Source: Basidiobolus heterosporus B8920
Taxonomy: Eukaryota > Basidiobolomycota > Basidiobolomycetes > Basidiobolales > Basidiobolaceae
Direction: 5' to 3'
Length of the DNA stretch: 27,651 nt
Assembly (NCBI GenBank): GCA_000697455.1
Contig: JNET01033741.1
Coordinates: forward strand, 1 to 27,651
Made by a program: the position numbers and the translations under genes. Shown piece after piece: positions 17,509-27,635 of the stretch. Every line of letters starts with the position of its first letter. The stretch's first letter is position 1. The notes beneath the pieces were generated by a model. That model made no database searches, was not told the origin of the DNA, and was given only the letters and a program-made list of their open reading frames with translations.

Positions 17509-17520
17509 CTTAGGGTTAGG
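17509..17520 (+). repeat. Telobox-like TTAGGGTTAGG
   Basis: Nearly two telomeric units, in the gap shared by eS27 and the C2H2 factor. Confidence 0.6.
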
Positions 17521-17888
17521 CCTTCAAATATACTTGTTACAAATTGTTTCATCTCGCATTATTCGATCCGTTTCTTTTTCCTACTATTCGCAGATAGAAA
17601 ACGATTATGACAGATCATGATTAAATATTTGGAAAATCGTTTACTTATGAAGAAGGATTATATATGGATGTACTTTCTTGGATGAATGATTAATAAGCTG
17701 TTGTATTAATACGCTGTATATCGGCAGTATTCCCGATTCTTTTAAATTGCTCAGCTTCCCGTCAATTTCCCTATTTCCCTATTTCCCCAATTCTTATCTT
17801 CTCTGAAGAAACTCTTCCTTTTTTTTACTTAACCAAATCCAATATCTCCAGCGCTCTTCAGAGCTTTTTATCATTTGGTGCACTTATA

Positions 17889-19019
17889 ATGGTGCCAACA
17901 CAAGACCAAAACTTGCCATTTGGTACAGATTTTACACTTTACGACGGTGAAAAGTTTACAACCAACATGTGTGGTATGCCACAACACTTGAACAATACTT
18001 CGCAAACTTTGGCGACCTCCAATTCCGACAACTTAGATCAGTTTTATCCCAGCATTAGTACAGACTTTACTTTGTTTGATCACGATATTGAAATCCCCAA
18101 GAGTAACACTCAAAGAAGTACTGAGCTACCTTCGATATCCGAAACACCTTCTCAGAATATTGAACATGTATTTCCCCCAGTGAATCACACGCCACAAATG
18201 ACCGACATTCCTATTATTTCTCACCCAAATTCGAAGGAGTCAAACGAATCCAATTTCGATTTCATGTCTTCTTTCGCCACCCCATACACACCTTATCAAT
18301 CTGACTTTTCGACCGATACTTCTTTGATTAGTCCATATACTCCGGTTTATCCAGTTCTTGATTTCATCCCTACGCCCTATACTGGCCAAGCCGAGCACTT
18401 TGACTCTAGTCCTACTCAATCTACTCCTTTCTTAACACCACACATCGATTTCGAGAAAGGGAATTTCCATACGAACTCGAACGATTTTCATGCTGTTCCT
18501 GTTTCGAAACAACCATCTTTTGATTTCTCGCTTTACTGTAAAGATGGATCATTTCATGTTGATGACGAGCCTTGTGACAACCGCATGCCGGTTTTAGTGG
18601 CACCTTTGGAAGAGGTAGCATCTTACAACAACAACAACAACAATAATCATAGACAGGATGGAATGTCACAGGAGAACCGAGGTAACTCAACGTCAAGCCA
18701 ATCGACTCAGAACTCACTATCCTCTTCTCGACCAGTGGCAGCCAAAGAAAAGAAGTATGCTTGTGATATTTGTGGATTACGGTTTGCCCGTAAGTTCAAT
18801 CTGAATGTTCATACACGCGGTCACGATCCCAAGTTAGCCAGACCTTTCTGCTGCACACAGTGCAGCAAAGCTTTTGGTCGGAAACATGACCTTAGTCGAC
18901 ATATGGCAACTGTACACAATGGTGAACGTCCGTTTAGTTGCGAGACATGCAACAAAAGCTTTTCGCGAAAGGATGGACTTCATCGGCATCTTGTGAAGGG
19001 CTGCCCTAATTTATCTTGA
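17889..19019 (+). CDS. C2H2 zinc finger transcription factor, Crz1-like
   Basis: This single-exon gene of 376 codons encodes a probable nuclear DNA-binding regulator. The first ~285 residues are disordered, rich in Ser, Thr, Pro and Asn, with an Asn run (247-253) and several YTP/PYT repeats. Three zinc fingers form the C-terminus: C292-C295-H308-H312, C322-C325-H338-H343 and C351-C354-H367-C372. The last one is C2HC, as in the third finger of Crz1. The finger text (ACDICGLRFARKFNLNVHTR, then CSKAFGRKHDLSRH) fits the Crz1 pattern. PIIS at 108-111 matches the first four residues of PIISIQ, the calcineurin-docking site known in yeast Crz1. The motif TDFTL[YF]D occurs twice (13-19, 58-64), with a looser third form FDFSLYC (211-217). 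If Crz1-like, the protein would be dephosphorylated by calcineurin on calcium signals and then enter the nucleus. Other C2H2 factor families remain possible. Confidence 0.85.
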   Translation: MVPTQDQNLPFGTDFTLYDGEKFTTNMCGMPQHLNNTSQTLATSNSDNLDQFYPSISTDFTLFDHDIEIPKSNTQRSTELPSISETPSQNIEHVFPPVNHTPQMTDIPIISHPNSKESNESNFDFMSSFATPYTPYQSDFSTDTSLISPYTPVYPVLDFIPTPYTGQAEHFDSSPTQSTPFLTPHIDFEKGNFHTNSNDFHAVPVSKQPSFDFSLYCKDGSFHVDDEPCDNRMPVLVAPLEEVASYNNNNNNNHRQDGMSQENRGNSTSSQSTQNSLSSSRPVAAKEKKYACDICGLRFARKFNLNVHTRGHDPKLARPFCCTQCSKAFGRKHDLSRHMATVHNGERPFSCETCNKSFSRKDGLHRHLVKGCPNLS

Positions 19020-19611
19020 TAGTTTGCATCCGACATTTCGTATTCATTTAAGTCACAGCCACAGCCACAGTAACGGTGGCAGTAACAGTATCAGTAACAT
19101 AGTATGTATTCTACACCTATTCACATAGGCGCAAAACCACCTCACATCCTACATCCCACATCCCTTTGTATTTTTTCGTGTTGTTGATTTGTCGTTGAAA
19201 TTATTTGAAGACAGGAAAGTCACATCAGTAACCTTTGTACATCCCTGAACACACCAATTCCTTTGTATCTGTATCTGTATCTGTACCCTATCCCGCAACC
19301 CACATTCTTCGTCCACACTTACACCCACAACCACAACCACAACCACACATACTACACCATATTTTTGAAATCGGCCTGGGCTAAGTAATGGGGTTGGATT
19401 TAGTTTATTTATAGTAGAACATGAAGGTCGGAATTTTGGCATTGATGTAATAATAAAGACAGTGGCCCCATTCGTACAAATCAATCCACGGCGGGGTTTT
19501 ATTTAACTTCAAAATCTGAGTTAAGGAGGGAGTCGGGGACGGGGTGAGGATGAGGGTAAGGGTGAAAGAGAAAAATTATAAACTGGCCATCTACAAAGGT
19601 ATATATATACT
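19020..19611. other. Intergenic region between convergent C2H2 factor and ubinuclein genes
   Basis: No gene is visible. It is rich in short tandem repeats: CACAGC and CAGTAAC units at about 19053-19099, GTATCT x3 at about 19264-19286 and ACAACC x3 at about 19325-19346. The minus-strand open frame across 19149-19484 is made largely of these repeats. Confidence 0.6.
19053..19099 (+). repeat. CAGCCA/CAGTAA minisatellite
   Basis: Tandem CACAGC units change into CAGTAAC units, just after the C2H2 factor stop, probably in its 3' UTR. Confidence 0.6.
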
Positions 19612-22600
19612 TTACACAATCAAATTTCGTAGGTCCATCACCGACGAGGATGGGGTAGCTGAGCGATTTCCAGATGCTGAAGCTGGTGGTTGGAGCTCAG
19701 ACGGATTCTCTGCGCTGTTAGCACGATTTCGTTGTCCGTGGGCCCGTGACTGTGACTGTGCCAGGGAACCCAAACCCGAGCCCGAACACGACACCGATTC
19801 TGGCTTAAGGGGAGAAGAGGAGGAATTGACGGTTTCCTTGGAATCTTTTATCCGACTCTGTTCTTTCCCCTTATATCCATGTTGTTTCCGTTGTTCAAGT
19901 TTCTCCAATTGTTGTCGCTTCTTTTGACGTTTTCTCTTGGCGATCATGGAGTCCACCGCCTTTTCTTCTTTGCTCTTTTTGTAGTTAAGTAGGGATTCGG
20001 TAGCGGTTAACTTCTTCTTTTTCACTCCCAACGTGCGACGTCTAGATCCCGAGGATATAGAAGAGCTCGAGATCGAGGAGTCGGTACTACTTGCTGTAAG
20101 GTCGTCATCCTCACTGGTGGTAATATCATCGTAGTCGATCGCTGTAGGTGCCGTGGATGGATGCTTTTGACCGTGATTGTAGCTCCGACCATGGGTGGAC
20201 TTCTTTCCAGGAAGGGAATGAACCAGTTCCTCATCGCTGCTATCGGTATCGCTGAGGAAGGAGGGGCCCATCTCACTCAGGATCTTGTAGACTTTGCTTC
20301 TGGAGTCATATTTCCCGCCGTTACTCGAGGATGTTCGCTTCTTGCTCGGGGATATGGGACGCTTGGCTTCCATAGTGGATGACTTCTTTTGACTGTGCGA
20401 CTCGTCCCTGGATACTTCTTTGCTCATTCGCTTGTCGACACGTCTCTTGTAAAGGCTGTACTCGCGACTGATCTCATAAGAGGTGGTCCAGCCGGGTTCA
20501 AAGAAGATAAGAATCTAGAACGGTGGTTACGTTACTCACGAGTGGTCATGGGTCCAATCAGTTGTTGTGTACTCACCTTCTGATAGACTGCTCTGCGTTG
20601 GTTGGTTTCTGAGAGTGGTTTAACCGAGTGTCCCTCCAGTTCACTAAGTGCAAAAGAAGGAAAGCATGTTTGGATTAGCATTGAACGTGGTTCCAGGTCA
20701 GGGTGGTGGAACTTACAGCAATTCATTTTTCAGGTTTGTGATTTCCATCTCGCACTTCATAACCTGATACAGGCCATGTCTCAAGTCCTCATTCCAACGG
20801 AATTTCTTCATTTTATCTGATAGACGGTATAGATCAGCACATAGATCAACACCACCACACCAATATACCAGTTAGAGACTTTCAAGAGCATTTACCTTCA
20901 CTAGATACGAGGCCTCCATCCTCAGCATTGGACAAGTCCAATTTGGAGTTGGGTGTCAAGTACTCTTCTGGCTCTCGCTTTACCGCTCCTTCACTTGGCT
21001 AAACAAAGATGGTAAGAAAAGTGCTCGACCAATGGATCCTCTCTTACAAACCTCAACCATACTAGTCTCTCCCGTCTCGTCGCCTTCAGCTAAAATATTG
21101 GTTAGTATCGACGTCAGCATGCCAGACGAATGGTAAGTTACCTAGTCGCTTCTTTGCTTCTTCATGCTGGTCGATCATCAGTTTCATCTGAGCCTTCACC
21201 TTCTCCCCAAAGTCATCGAAGAACTCTTCAAACTGGGTCTCCTGTACCCTAAGTCTCTCCTGCAGCATGATTTTGGTGGTCAGTTTCTAGGGGATAACCA
21301 TAGAAAACAGTTAGCAGCGATTCAGCCATTAATCCACCCATTGATCCGCTCACCTTCAGGGTAAACTTGTTGTAAGGCAGAATCGAAGTCAGGTGCAAAA
21401 CTAGGTCTTCATCAGGTGCTTTTGCTCCGGTCGCCAGCATATATGCATTGGCTACACGAGTCAGGATGGGCCTTAACGTTGGTGGAAATTTCGCCTTGTT
21501 TTCGAAACTCTCTGGATTTGGTTTGAAGTAGGCTTAGGGTCAATCCACTGAATTCCATGTTGCATACTAACCTTTTCCTGTAGCCTCCTTAAGCTCTACC
21601 ATCAGGGTTTCGACAGATGGCGGTAACGGTGGCTGTAGGAACATATAATATATTAGTATCAGTACCAGTATCGCTACCAGTAATGCCCACATAATGCCCA
21701 AACCATACCAAAGAGCCAGACTTCTTCTTCTTTTTGTCATGGGAATGCTTGTGATGCTTGCTAGATTTCTCGTCTTTCTGAGATTTACTCTTGGACCGGT
21801 CGTCCCGGTTGGACTTGTGTTCACTCGAGTGCTTAGATTTCTGCTGGTCAGAAGCTTTCTTGGACATGCCTACGTGCACGGTAATCAGTGATTGGGTTTT
21901 GAGAATGGCTCGAGTCGGTCGTAAACCTACCTGATTTTATAGGCGTATCGATGAAACTGTCCAACGAGCTATCGTCATCTAACCAGGTGCGTTTCTTTGA
22001 ATCGGCAGATTGGGTGGCTCTATCCTCATTAGTGATCTTCTTGGTAGTAGCTTTTTCTTTACCATGGCCTTCCTTCTTTGCCGATTCCGTATCGCTGATG
22101 GAAGTGGGGTTCGACTTGGTGATATTCTTGGATTTCTTGGATTTTTTACGAGGTCCGGAACTTTCAAACGCATCCGAAGAGTTTCTACGAGTACCATAAA
22201 GAACAGAATTTCAAACGGTCAATAAAACCCCGAATAAGCATCTCCGAGGATTTCTACATACATATCATCATAAATGCTCTGCATCTCGAGTGGTCCTTTG
22301 TAAACAAAGAAACCATCCTGCTTAGGTTTCGTCAAGCCCAAACCACTTATGAATAATTCACTATCATCGATGAAAGGATCGTTCACGTCGTAATCTTCCA
22401 CTTCAAAGCGTCGTCGACGCCTCCGTTTCTTCTGAGTTGAAAATAGGTATTTGTAAGAACAGGGAAGGGTTTGTATAAAAGGAGAAGGGTTGTTGAAGAG
22501 AAATATGCAGAAATAGCTCAGTAAGCGGAAGAAAATCCCCGTTCAACAGATCATATATATATAAAGGAAGAGATGTCTTGAAGGCATACAGACACTTACC

Positions 22601-22935
22601 GGAATCTCTTCAGTTTCGGTTTCTTTCTCATCCTCAGGTTTTGCTTCGCCTTCGTCAAGCTCTTCACCATCTTCGTCTTCACCGTAGTGTGCGGCGTTGG
22701 CGAGAATTCTGTCAAAGAATGGATCATTGCCGAACTCGTACGAATCAAGACCAAGATCATTCGGTGGTCGTGTGGTTTCTTCAGATGGTGTGGATTTCGC
22801 GTTTACTTTCTCTGTGGCATGCTTTAGAAGGTCTGCGTAAGAAACGATTGGTGTATCCTTGAGCGATACTTCGATGCGTATGGTGGAAGGTTCAGCTAAA
22901 GGGACTGACTCGGGCTTGCTCATTACGGAAAGCAT
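19612..22935 (-). CDS. HPC2: Ubinuclein/Hpc2, HIR histone H3.3 chaperone subunit
   Basis: Ubinuclein/Hpc2 is the H3-H4 variant-sensing subunit of the HIR/HIRA complex, which deposits histones independently of replication. Twelve exons: 22935-22600, 22431-22262, 22184-21931, 21869-21709, 21632-21572, 21511-21354, 21286-21142, 21089-21052, 20998-20896, 20816-20717, 20643-20577 and 20514-19612. All eleven introns are GT-AG of 52-168 bases and every junction keeps phase, giving 831 codons. The Hpc2-related domain is in exon 2: VEDYDVNDPFIDDSELF (residues 123-139) and DGFFVYKGPLE (151-161), after a run of eight basic residues (KKRRRRRR). The ubinuclein middle domain runs from about 308 to 550, with KFPPTLRPILTRVANAY in exon 6, KLTTKIMLQERL in exon 7 and KKFRWNEDLRHGLYQV in exon 10. 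The C-terminal 270 residues are disordered, acidic/serine-rich, then strongly basic, and may contact DNA or the HIRA homologue. The start could also be the second ATG at 22923. Confidence 0.9.
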
Positions 22936-23923
22936 GAAAATAGGGGGGAGAATATGTATTACAAAGTAGGATTAAAAGAGCAAAAGTAGTAAAGATATAT
23001 TAAAGATAAGGAGTAGCCAAGGAAAAGGGAAAATTCGTTGTCTTAAAAAAGGGAGATGAACGAATATATTTCACAATGATAAAATAGAAAGCAGCAAATA
23101 AAACGGCAAATGTATGAACCTCAGATGGCCTCAAAAAAATCGCACATGACAGCGCTATGGAAGTGACTGGACGAGGAAATCCCAACAAAGCTGGACAAAA
23201 CCCAACAAAATGAACATGTTCAATCTGTGTATATAGTGGTGTATAGTGGTGTATAGTGGTGTATAGTGGTATATAGTGGTACATAGTGGCATATATAGAA
23301 TCTGATCTGACTGTGATCTGGCTATGTGATTTGGCTGTGAAGATGTTGAATGCTGCATTGGACCTAGCTGATGATTGATTTCCAATATGGAAACTGATCA
23401 ATGGGTGGGTGGATGGATGGGTGCGTTGCAGTGCATGTTGGCTACAACACTCAACGCTTGGCAGTCAGTACCTGGTTAGGTAGTGGATCAGGGCGAAGTT
23501 AAGCGGACACCCAAGTTGTTCGTTCTTCAAATAGGCTGCAGTATCAGATGGTTAACCCACATCGTTGTGAGAAAGGAGACGCACGGGGAGAACGCTGCAC
23601 CGTAATCTCTTTACTCGCCGCTTCTATCATCTACAACGTATAGAATGCACCGCTCATATTAGTGGTTGATTGAACAACTCCGCATAGATAAAATTCAATC
23701 GACAAAAGGATCGATGCATGCATACCTGAATCCGTCTATATTGATAGCCAAAGAGAGAAATCGGGACATCCTCTCCTTATTTTGCTCGGATATTTAAGCT
23801 TCACTAACAACATTCCAATGTCCTGCTGTAAATCCCTTTTCTGTACACCACGCTTATTCTTCAGAAGTAACAATCCTTCAGAAAGTCCCGTTTACAGGCA
23901 AATAAACTCTCGTTTGGTTTAAT
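22936..23923. promoter_or_regulatory. Divergent promoter region between ubinuclein and tetraspanin
   Basis: A 988-base gap between two divergent genes. The minus-strand open frames at 23000-23401 run through a decamer repeat and show no domain. A GGGTGGATGG stretch lies near 23403-23420, and ATATTTAAG near 23789 could be a TATA-like site for the tetraspanin. Confidence 0.5.
23231..23290 (+). repeat. Six tandem copies of a decamer
   Basis: The unit GTATAGTGGT is repeated six times. Three copies are perfect, and the others have one to three changes. It stands about 300 bases upstream of the ubinuclein ATG, in its promoter or 5' UTR region. Confidence 0.9.
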
Positions 23924-25003
23924 ATGGCCGAGTATGAGGCTCCAAAAAAGCTCTCTCAACTACAGAATAGCGCTGCCGCCCGGAGCTCTGTGTCCGACCT
24001 CTATGCTTACCGATGCTCTTTACCAGAAAGTCGCGGATTGGGAATCAACCTTACAAGTACTTTAAAAAAGCCAAAGCATTGGACTAGGTTCAAGTGGACT
24101 CTACTGTTCGCTAATACATTGGTAAACTTTCTTCACGTATCTCAGTGTTACTTAGCATGAAAAAAAGAAACTGACAGTTATTTCCTTGGCACTGCCTGAT
24201 AGTTGTTCTCAGTTGGCATTTGTAGTTTGATACTCAGCGTGTTGACTTGGTTTAAACGTAGGTTTACTCGACAGACATTTATACTTGGTTACGATTCTTA
24301 CCCTTGTTAGTTTATCTACGAGCCGAGGTCATTCTAGTGATATCCGGAGGTTACGTGATATGTAAGCTTTTCATTCGTCAACCTTGGTCAGCCCACAGAT
24401 ATACTAACCTTGTTGACCTCAGTGGTTACAACCGTGAGTAGCTGCATCATAGTTATTGGGGTCCTTGGCTACCTGGGGATCTTCTTCAACAACCGCAAGG
24501 CTCTCACATTCTACTGTCTTTTCCTTTGGCCTCTGATGGCGGGGATTGCTTCGGTTGGATACGTAGCCTATAAACGACAGCTTTGGAACCTTGAGGCGAA
24601 ATTACAATCCCAATGGCGCACTCTTAGTAACAACGAGAGACAACGCGTCCAGAGCAACGTAAGTGCCTTTCTTGGACGCTCCAACCGTTAGAAACTAACC
24701 TTCCTCTCTCTCTCTATATGTATATATACACAGTTACACTGTTGTGGTTACTTGGACAAAACTCATCTACCGGCATATACCAACAAATGTTTCCCCCGCA
24801 CTACCCTGCCTGGATGTAGAGGGAAGCTTCAAAGATTCATGGCCAGTGGCCTGAGGATCACCTACATCACAGCGTTTGCCATATTGCCCGCACATTTATT
24901 TGTGATCTTCGCAGGCTTGTTATGTTCGAATCATATCACCAACACATTTGGCCGCGAATCACCCCCAAAAATCAACCATCGTGAGTCGATGCATCAGGAG
25001 TGA
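23924..25003 (+). CDS. Tetraspanin, fungal Tsp2-like
   Basis: Tetraspanins are four-helix plasma-membrane organisers. Fungal members act in polarised growth and host penetration. Four exons (23924-24121, 24262-24361, 24423-24658, 24734-25003) join in phase to 267 codons. The first ~50 residues are a cytosolic tail. The first helix is near WTLLFANTLVY, and further helices are ILVTTVSSCIIVIGVLGYLG and ALTFYCLFLWPLMAGIASVG. The large loop contains the hallmark LHCCGY (179-184, CCG motif), C197 and the PGC motif (204-206) in FPRTTLPGCRGKLQRF. The last helix is about 219-241. The YKRQLW...LQSQW segment plus CFPRTTLPGC matches the Tsp2 group known from basidiomycetes and related fungi. Intron 3 contains a CT microsatellite and a TATA-rich stretch. 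It is tail-to-head with FRG1, with 281 bases between stop and start. Confidence 0.85.
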
Positions 25004-25081
25004 CACTCACCTAACATCCACCTAAGCTGACCCCATCCTTGACCCTAGTCCTGGCTCTATCCACCAACGCGCAATACTATC

Positions 25082-25102
25082 ATTAATCATTAATCATTAA
25101 TC
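25082..25102 (+). repeat. ATTAATC x3 tandem repeat
   Basis: Three perfect 7-base units in the short gap between tetraspanin and FRG1, about 180 bases before the FRG1 ATG. Confidence 0.8.
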
Positions 25103-25284
25103 CTTACTCCTTCACCCCGAAACATCCCTGCACGCTCTCATCCCTTCATTGTTCTTGAGCTGACTGATTGGTCGATGCCCCGATTAATCGATCGTTCCAA
25201 GTCAGGTTTAGAAGCTTCAATCAAATAAATGGATACTCATCTCACAGTTCAGTGACCAGACGTTTTTGTTAAAAACCTCGAAAG

Positions 25285-26284
25285 ATGTCCGATTACAAAG
25301 CGATCAAAAGTAACAAGCTAAGCTTCAAAGGAGATTCGGAAAAAAAGTACTTTTCACTTCCCACTTCACCTAAAACCTCACCATTCCTGAGCCCACTCTC
25401 CTAGTACTACTCTAACCCTTGAAAACTTTATACAGGAAAAAGAAGAAGAGAAAGAATAAGGAGGTAGAGGAAGAGAACGAAAGTAGCACCAACGATTCTG
25501 GTAACTAAGTGTTCAAAAACAAGTCAACCCCTCGTAGAACTCAAACTAACTCGGAAGACTCTACTTAGGCTGGGTGTTTATTGAGAACCTTGATGAGTTG
25601 GTTGGTCCCATCTTTATTCTTTTCAATGGAGAGCCCTTACGTTGTCTTCGAACCAATGACAGAGAGGAGATCCTTTCCCAGACTCAAGATAAACCCATAG
25701 GCGAGGTGGAACCTGAGCAAGTACAACAGGTCTTTGTAGGACGTCGGGTGCCAGGCTCAGACGCGTTCACCTTGAAATCCTCTACTGGGAAATATCTCTC
25801 CTGTGACAAAGTTGGCGTACTTAGTATTGATTCCGAAGCCGTTGGACCTCAGGAAAGTTGGACTCCGATCCTTCGAGAAGATGGGCTCTCTTTTCAGAAC
25901 GTCCATGGCAAATATCTTTCCATCGAAGAGAAGAGTGGGAAACTACGTGGAGACGCAGAGGAGATTCGGTTCTGTGAAGTGTTCCGAGTGAAGTGTCAAG
26001 CTTCAGTTCGAAAGAAAGTCAGAGTTAAGGATGCGGAGATTAAAAGTTCCACCGAAGTGGAATATCACAACATGTAAGCCAGCTAAGAACCATCATTTTG
26101 TGGTTCTTCTTTCACTAATCCCCGTTCTCTTTCTAGTCGTAGATTTCAGAGTTGGGGTCTTGGTCGTGTGAAGCTTTCTAAAGAGGATGTGACTGAACTA
26201 AAGAAAGCCAAAAAAGACGGGAATTTCTCGGAGACTCTTCTGGATAGACGATCCAAACTGAAATCTGATCGTTATTGCAAATAA
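25285..26284 (+). CDS. FRG1: FRG1 family protein (actin-bundling / RNA-processing)
   Basis: FRG1 is a conserved nuclear/nucleolar protein linked to pre-mRNA splicing, which also binds actin through a fascin-like beta-trefoil. Four exons (25285-25346, 25436-25500, 25569-26073, 26137-26284) join in phase to 259 codons; human FRG1 has 258. The start MSDYKAIKSNKLSFKG matches the family. A lysine-rich nuclear-localisation patch (KKKKKRKNK) spans the first intron. The trefoil contains TLKSSTGKYLSCDKVG and AVGPQESWTPIL, matching the ALKSGYGKYLG and AIGPREQWEP segments of FRG1. The C-terminus RRFQSWGLGRVKLSKED and ETLLDRRSKLKSDRYCK is the most conserved part. Introns are 25347-25435, 25501-25568 and 26074-26136. 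A poly(A) signal AATAAA is at 26296-26301. Confidence 0.93.
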
Positions 26285-26295
26285 TCTCTCTGTAT

Positions 26296-26301
26296 AATAA
26301 A
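26296..26301 (+). terminator. Poly(A) signal of FRG1
   Basis: AATAAA lies 12 bases after the FRG1 stop codon. Confidence 0.45.
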
Positions 26302-26750
26302 TCCGTTGAATATCTTGTTACACCCTGGTGGATATTTATGTTACTTACAGTTAGGTTAGTTTATAGGCTGTTGATATTCACTAAACTTGGTACCTAACCA
26401 TTCATACAAGATCTCACTCACCCATACTGTATATACTTTCCAAATCCGAAATGGTCTAAGCAAAGAAATAATTGGTAAACAGGTAGTCTAGGCCAACTAT
26501 GGGTTCTTATATATATCTTGTTGAAATTATGTTAGTTTAGCATCTAAGTGTTCTTATAATTCAATAGACTTGTTCCGTTTTATAGTGCCAGATCAGACCT
26601 AGGAATTATTGAGCCGGCACAATGTGGCACCATTGGGCACTATCTGGCACTATCATCTTACTACCTGCCAAATGGTAATTTGTAATCTGTTGGTTCAGCA
26701 TGGGAACTTTATGAAAATCAGTAGACACTAGCAGCAAACTTTATTAGTCA
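26302..26750. other. Gap between FRG1 and transposase
   Basis: AT-rich, no gene. It contains the boundary between the host gene region and the transposon, including the inverted repeat at 26582-26653. Confidence 0.5.
26582..26653. repeat. 12-base inverted repeat with AGTGCC/GGCACT motifs, candidate transposon end
   Basis: ATAGTGCCAGAT at 26582-26593 is perfectly inverted as ATCTGGCACTAT at 26642-26653, with a 48-base loop. Between them further GGCAC boxes recur (GGCACAAT, GGCACCAT, GGCACTAT). It lies about 100 bases beyond the stop codon of the transposase. It could be the terminal or subterminal repeat region of the element. The partner end is outside the window, so the boundary and target duplication cannot be set. 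Confidence 0.6.
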
Positions 26751-27635
26751 CTAATCATAGAGGCTCAGATCTAAAGCTCTTAGTAGGTACCTCCTAGTAT
26801 ACATATATTGACAGTTTACTAGTATCCTAACTACTTTGCCTAGCTTGGAATCATGTCCCATATATGACTTCCCTCTGTATTTCCCTGACAAAATATTGAA
26901 TCTTTTTAAAAATGCAAAGCTATGCTCAACTCTAACTTTAAAATGTGCAAAAATATCATTATAGGTCTTTTGTCTGCAAGTTAGAGCTCCTGCTCTTGGC
27001 CTCTTGTATCCTGTGATGCAACCAATTCTCTTACAATCTTCCCCAACATAGGCCAAATCTGCCATGGATTGTTCCCATCTCTCCAGTGGTTGTGGATATT
27101 CCACTAGAAGCCTTTTGTCATGAGTACTTCCAGGATGTGGCCCACTATACCATACAATGTTACCCTCCAAGTCTGATAAGGCTTGAAACTTTACACAGTG
27201 TGCTTTGCATTTTCCTGAATAAAATGTCCTTTGGTCATTTATAGGCCTATTGATTCTAACTGGGAAAGTGTCCAAGACAGTCTTGATGTTTGTTCTGCTG
27301 GTGAATATCCTTGGGAATGGCAAGAGATTAGTAGGCCTTAGTTTTTGAGTCCAGGCTTCTTGCATCTCATCTGTAACAGAAGCCAAGTAATCCTCAGAGA
27401 TCTTGAGTTTAGCATGAAAGCTCCTGCTGCTGCTTAGCCCATATATTGTAGAGTGAAATCTAATAGGGCAGTAGTTTTTATAATAGCTGAACAGCCTGGC
27501 CAGTTGACTTCTTGTGGGTATAGAAGTCAAAGGGCCACAGTACTTCAGATAAATTTCTTCCAAAATGTCAACAGGAAAGCCAATGGATGCAATAGGATTA
27601 ATGAGAAATAACCAGTGATGGTAAATAAAATCCAT
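26751..27635 (-). CDS. PIF/Harbinger-type transposase (DDE superfamily endonuclease, DDE_4)
   Basis: An uninterrupted frame of 294 codons from an ATG 16 bases inside the window edge. The frame stays open upstream, so the true start may be outside. Candidate catalytic acidic residues are D122 (VLDTFPVRINRP), D173 (GPHPGSTHDKRLL), D193 (ADLAYVG) and E237 (VRVEHSFAFLKRF). The context of each is that of the DDE_4 domain used by Harbinger/HARBI1 transposases. The segment KFQALSDLEGNIVWYSGP is the typical beta-strand between D1 and D2, and KRPRAGALTCRQKTYN precedes the last Glu. The N-terminal ~100 residues would hold the helix-turn-helix part. No stops or frameshifts are visible, so the copy may be young. 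Such enzymes cut at short terminal inverted repeats and insert at 3-base TA-rich targets. Confidence 0.85.
   Translation of the reverse strand: MDFIYHHWLFLINPIASIGFPVDILEEIYLKYCGPLTSIPTRSQLARLFSYYKNYCPIRFHSTIYGLSSSRSFHAKLKISEDYLASVTDEMQEAWTQKLRPTNLLPFPRIFTSRTNIKTVLDTFPVRINRPINDQRTFYSGKCKAHCVKFQALSDLEGNIVWYSGPHPGSTHDKRLLVEYPQPLERWEQSMADLAYVGEDCKRIGCITGYKRPRAGALTCRQKTYNDIFAHFKVRVEHSFAFLKRFNILSGKYRGKSYMGHDSKLGKVVRILVNCQYMYTRRYLLRALDLSLYD

Larger units (their letters stand above)
17003..17888. promoter_or_regulatory. Divergent promoter region between eS27 and the C2H2 factor
   Basis: This 886-base region has no gene and separates two divergently transcribed genes. It holds an eS27 TATA box, a three-copy repeat near eS27 and a telobox at 17509-17520. 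A pyrimidine-rich stretch (about 17755-17830, with CCCTATTT repeated) lies before the transcription factor ATG and may be its 5' UTR. Confidence 0.55.

Noticed and set aside
19149-19484. 111-codon minus-strand open frame
   Set aside because: It consists largely of simple-repeat translations (VVVVVV, QIQIQIQ) between two convergent genes.
23231-23290. CRISPR-like array
   Set aside because: The copies are directly adjacent 10-mers without spacers, in a eukaryotic sequence. It is a minisatellite.
23000-23401. 133-codon open frame on the minus strand with repeated YTTIHHYTPL-like text
   Set aside because: The frame is produced by the decamer repeat and shows no domain. It lies in the promoter region of ubinuclein.
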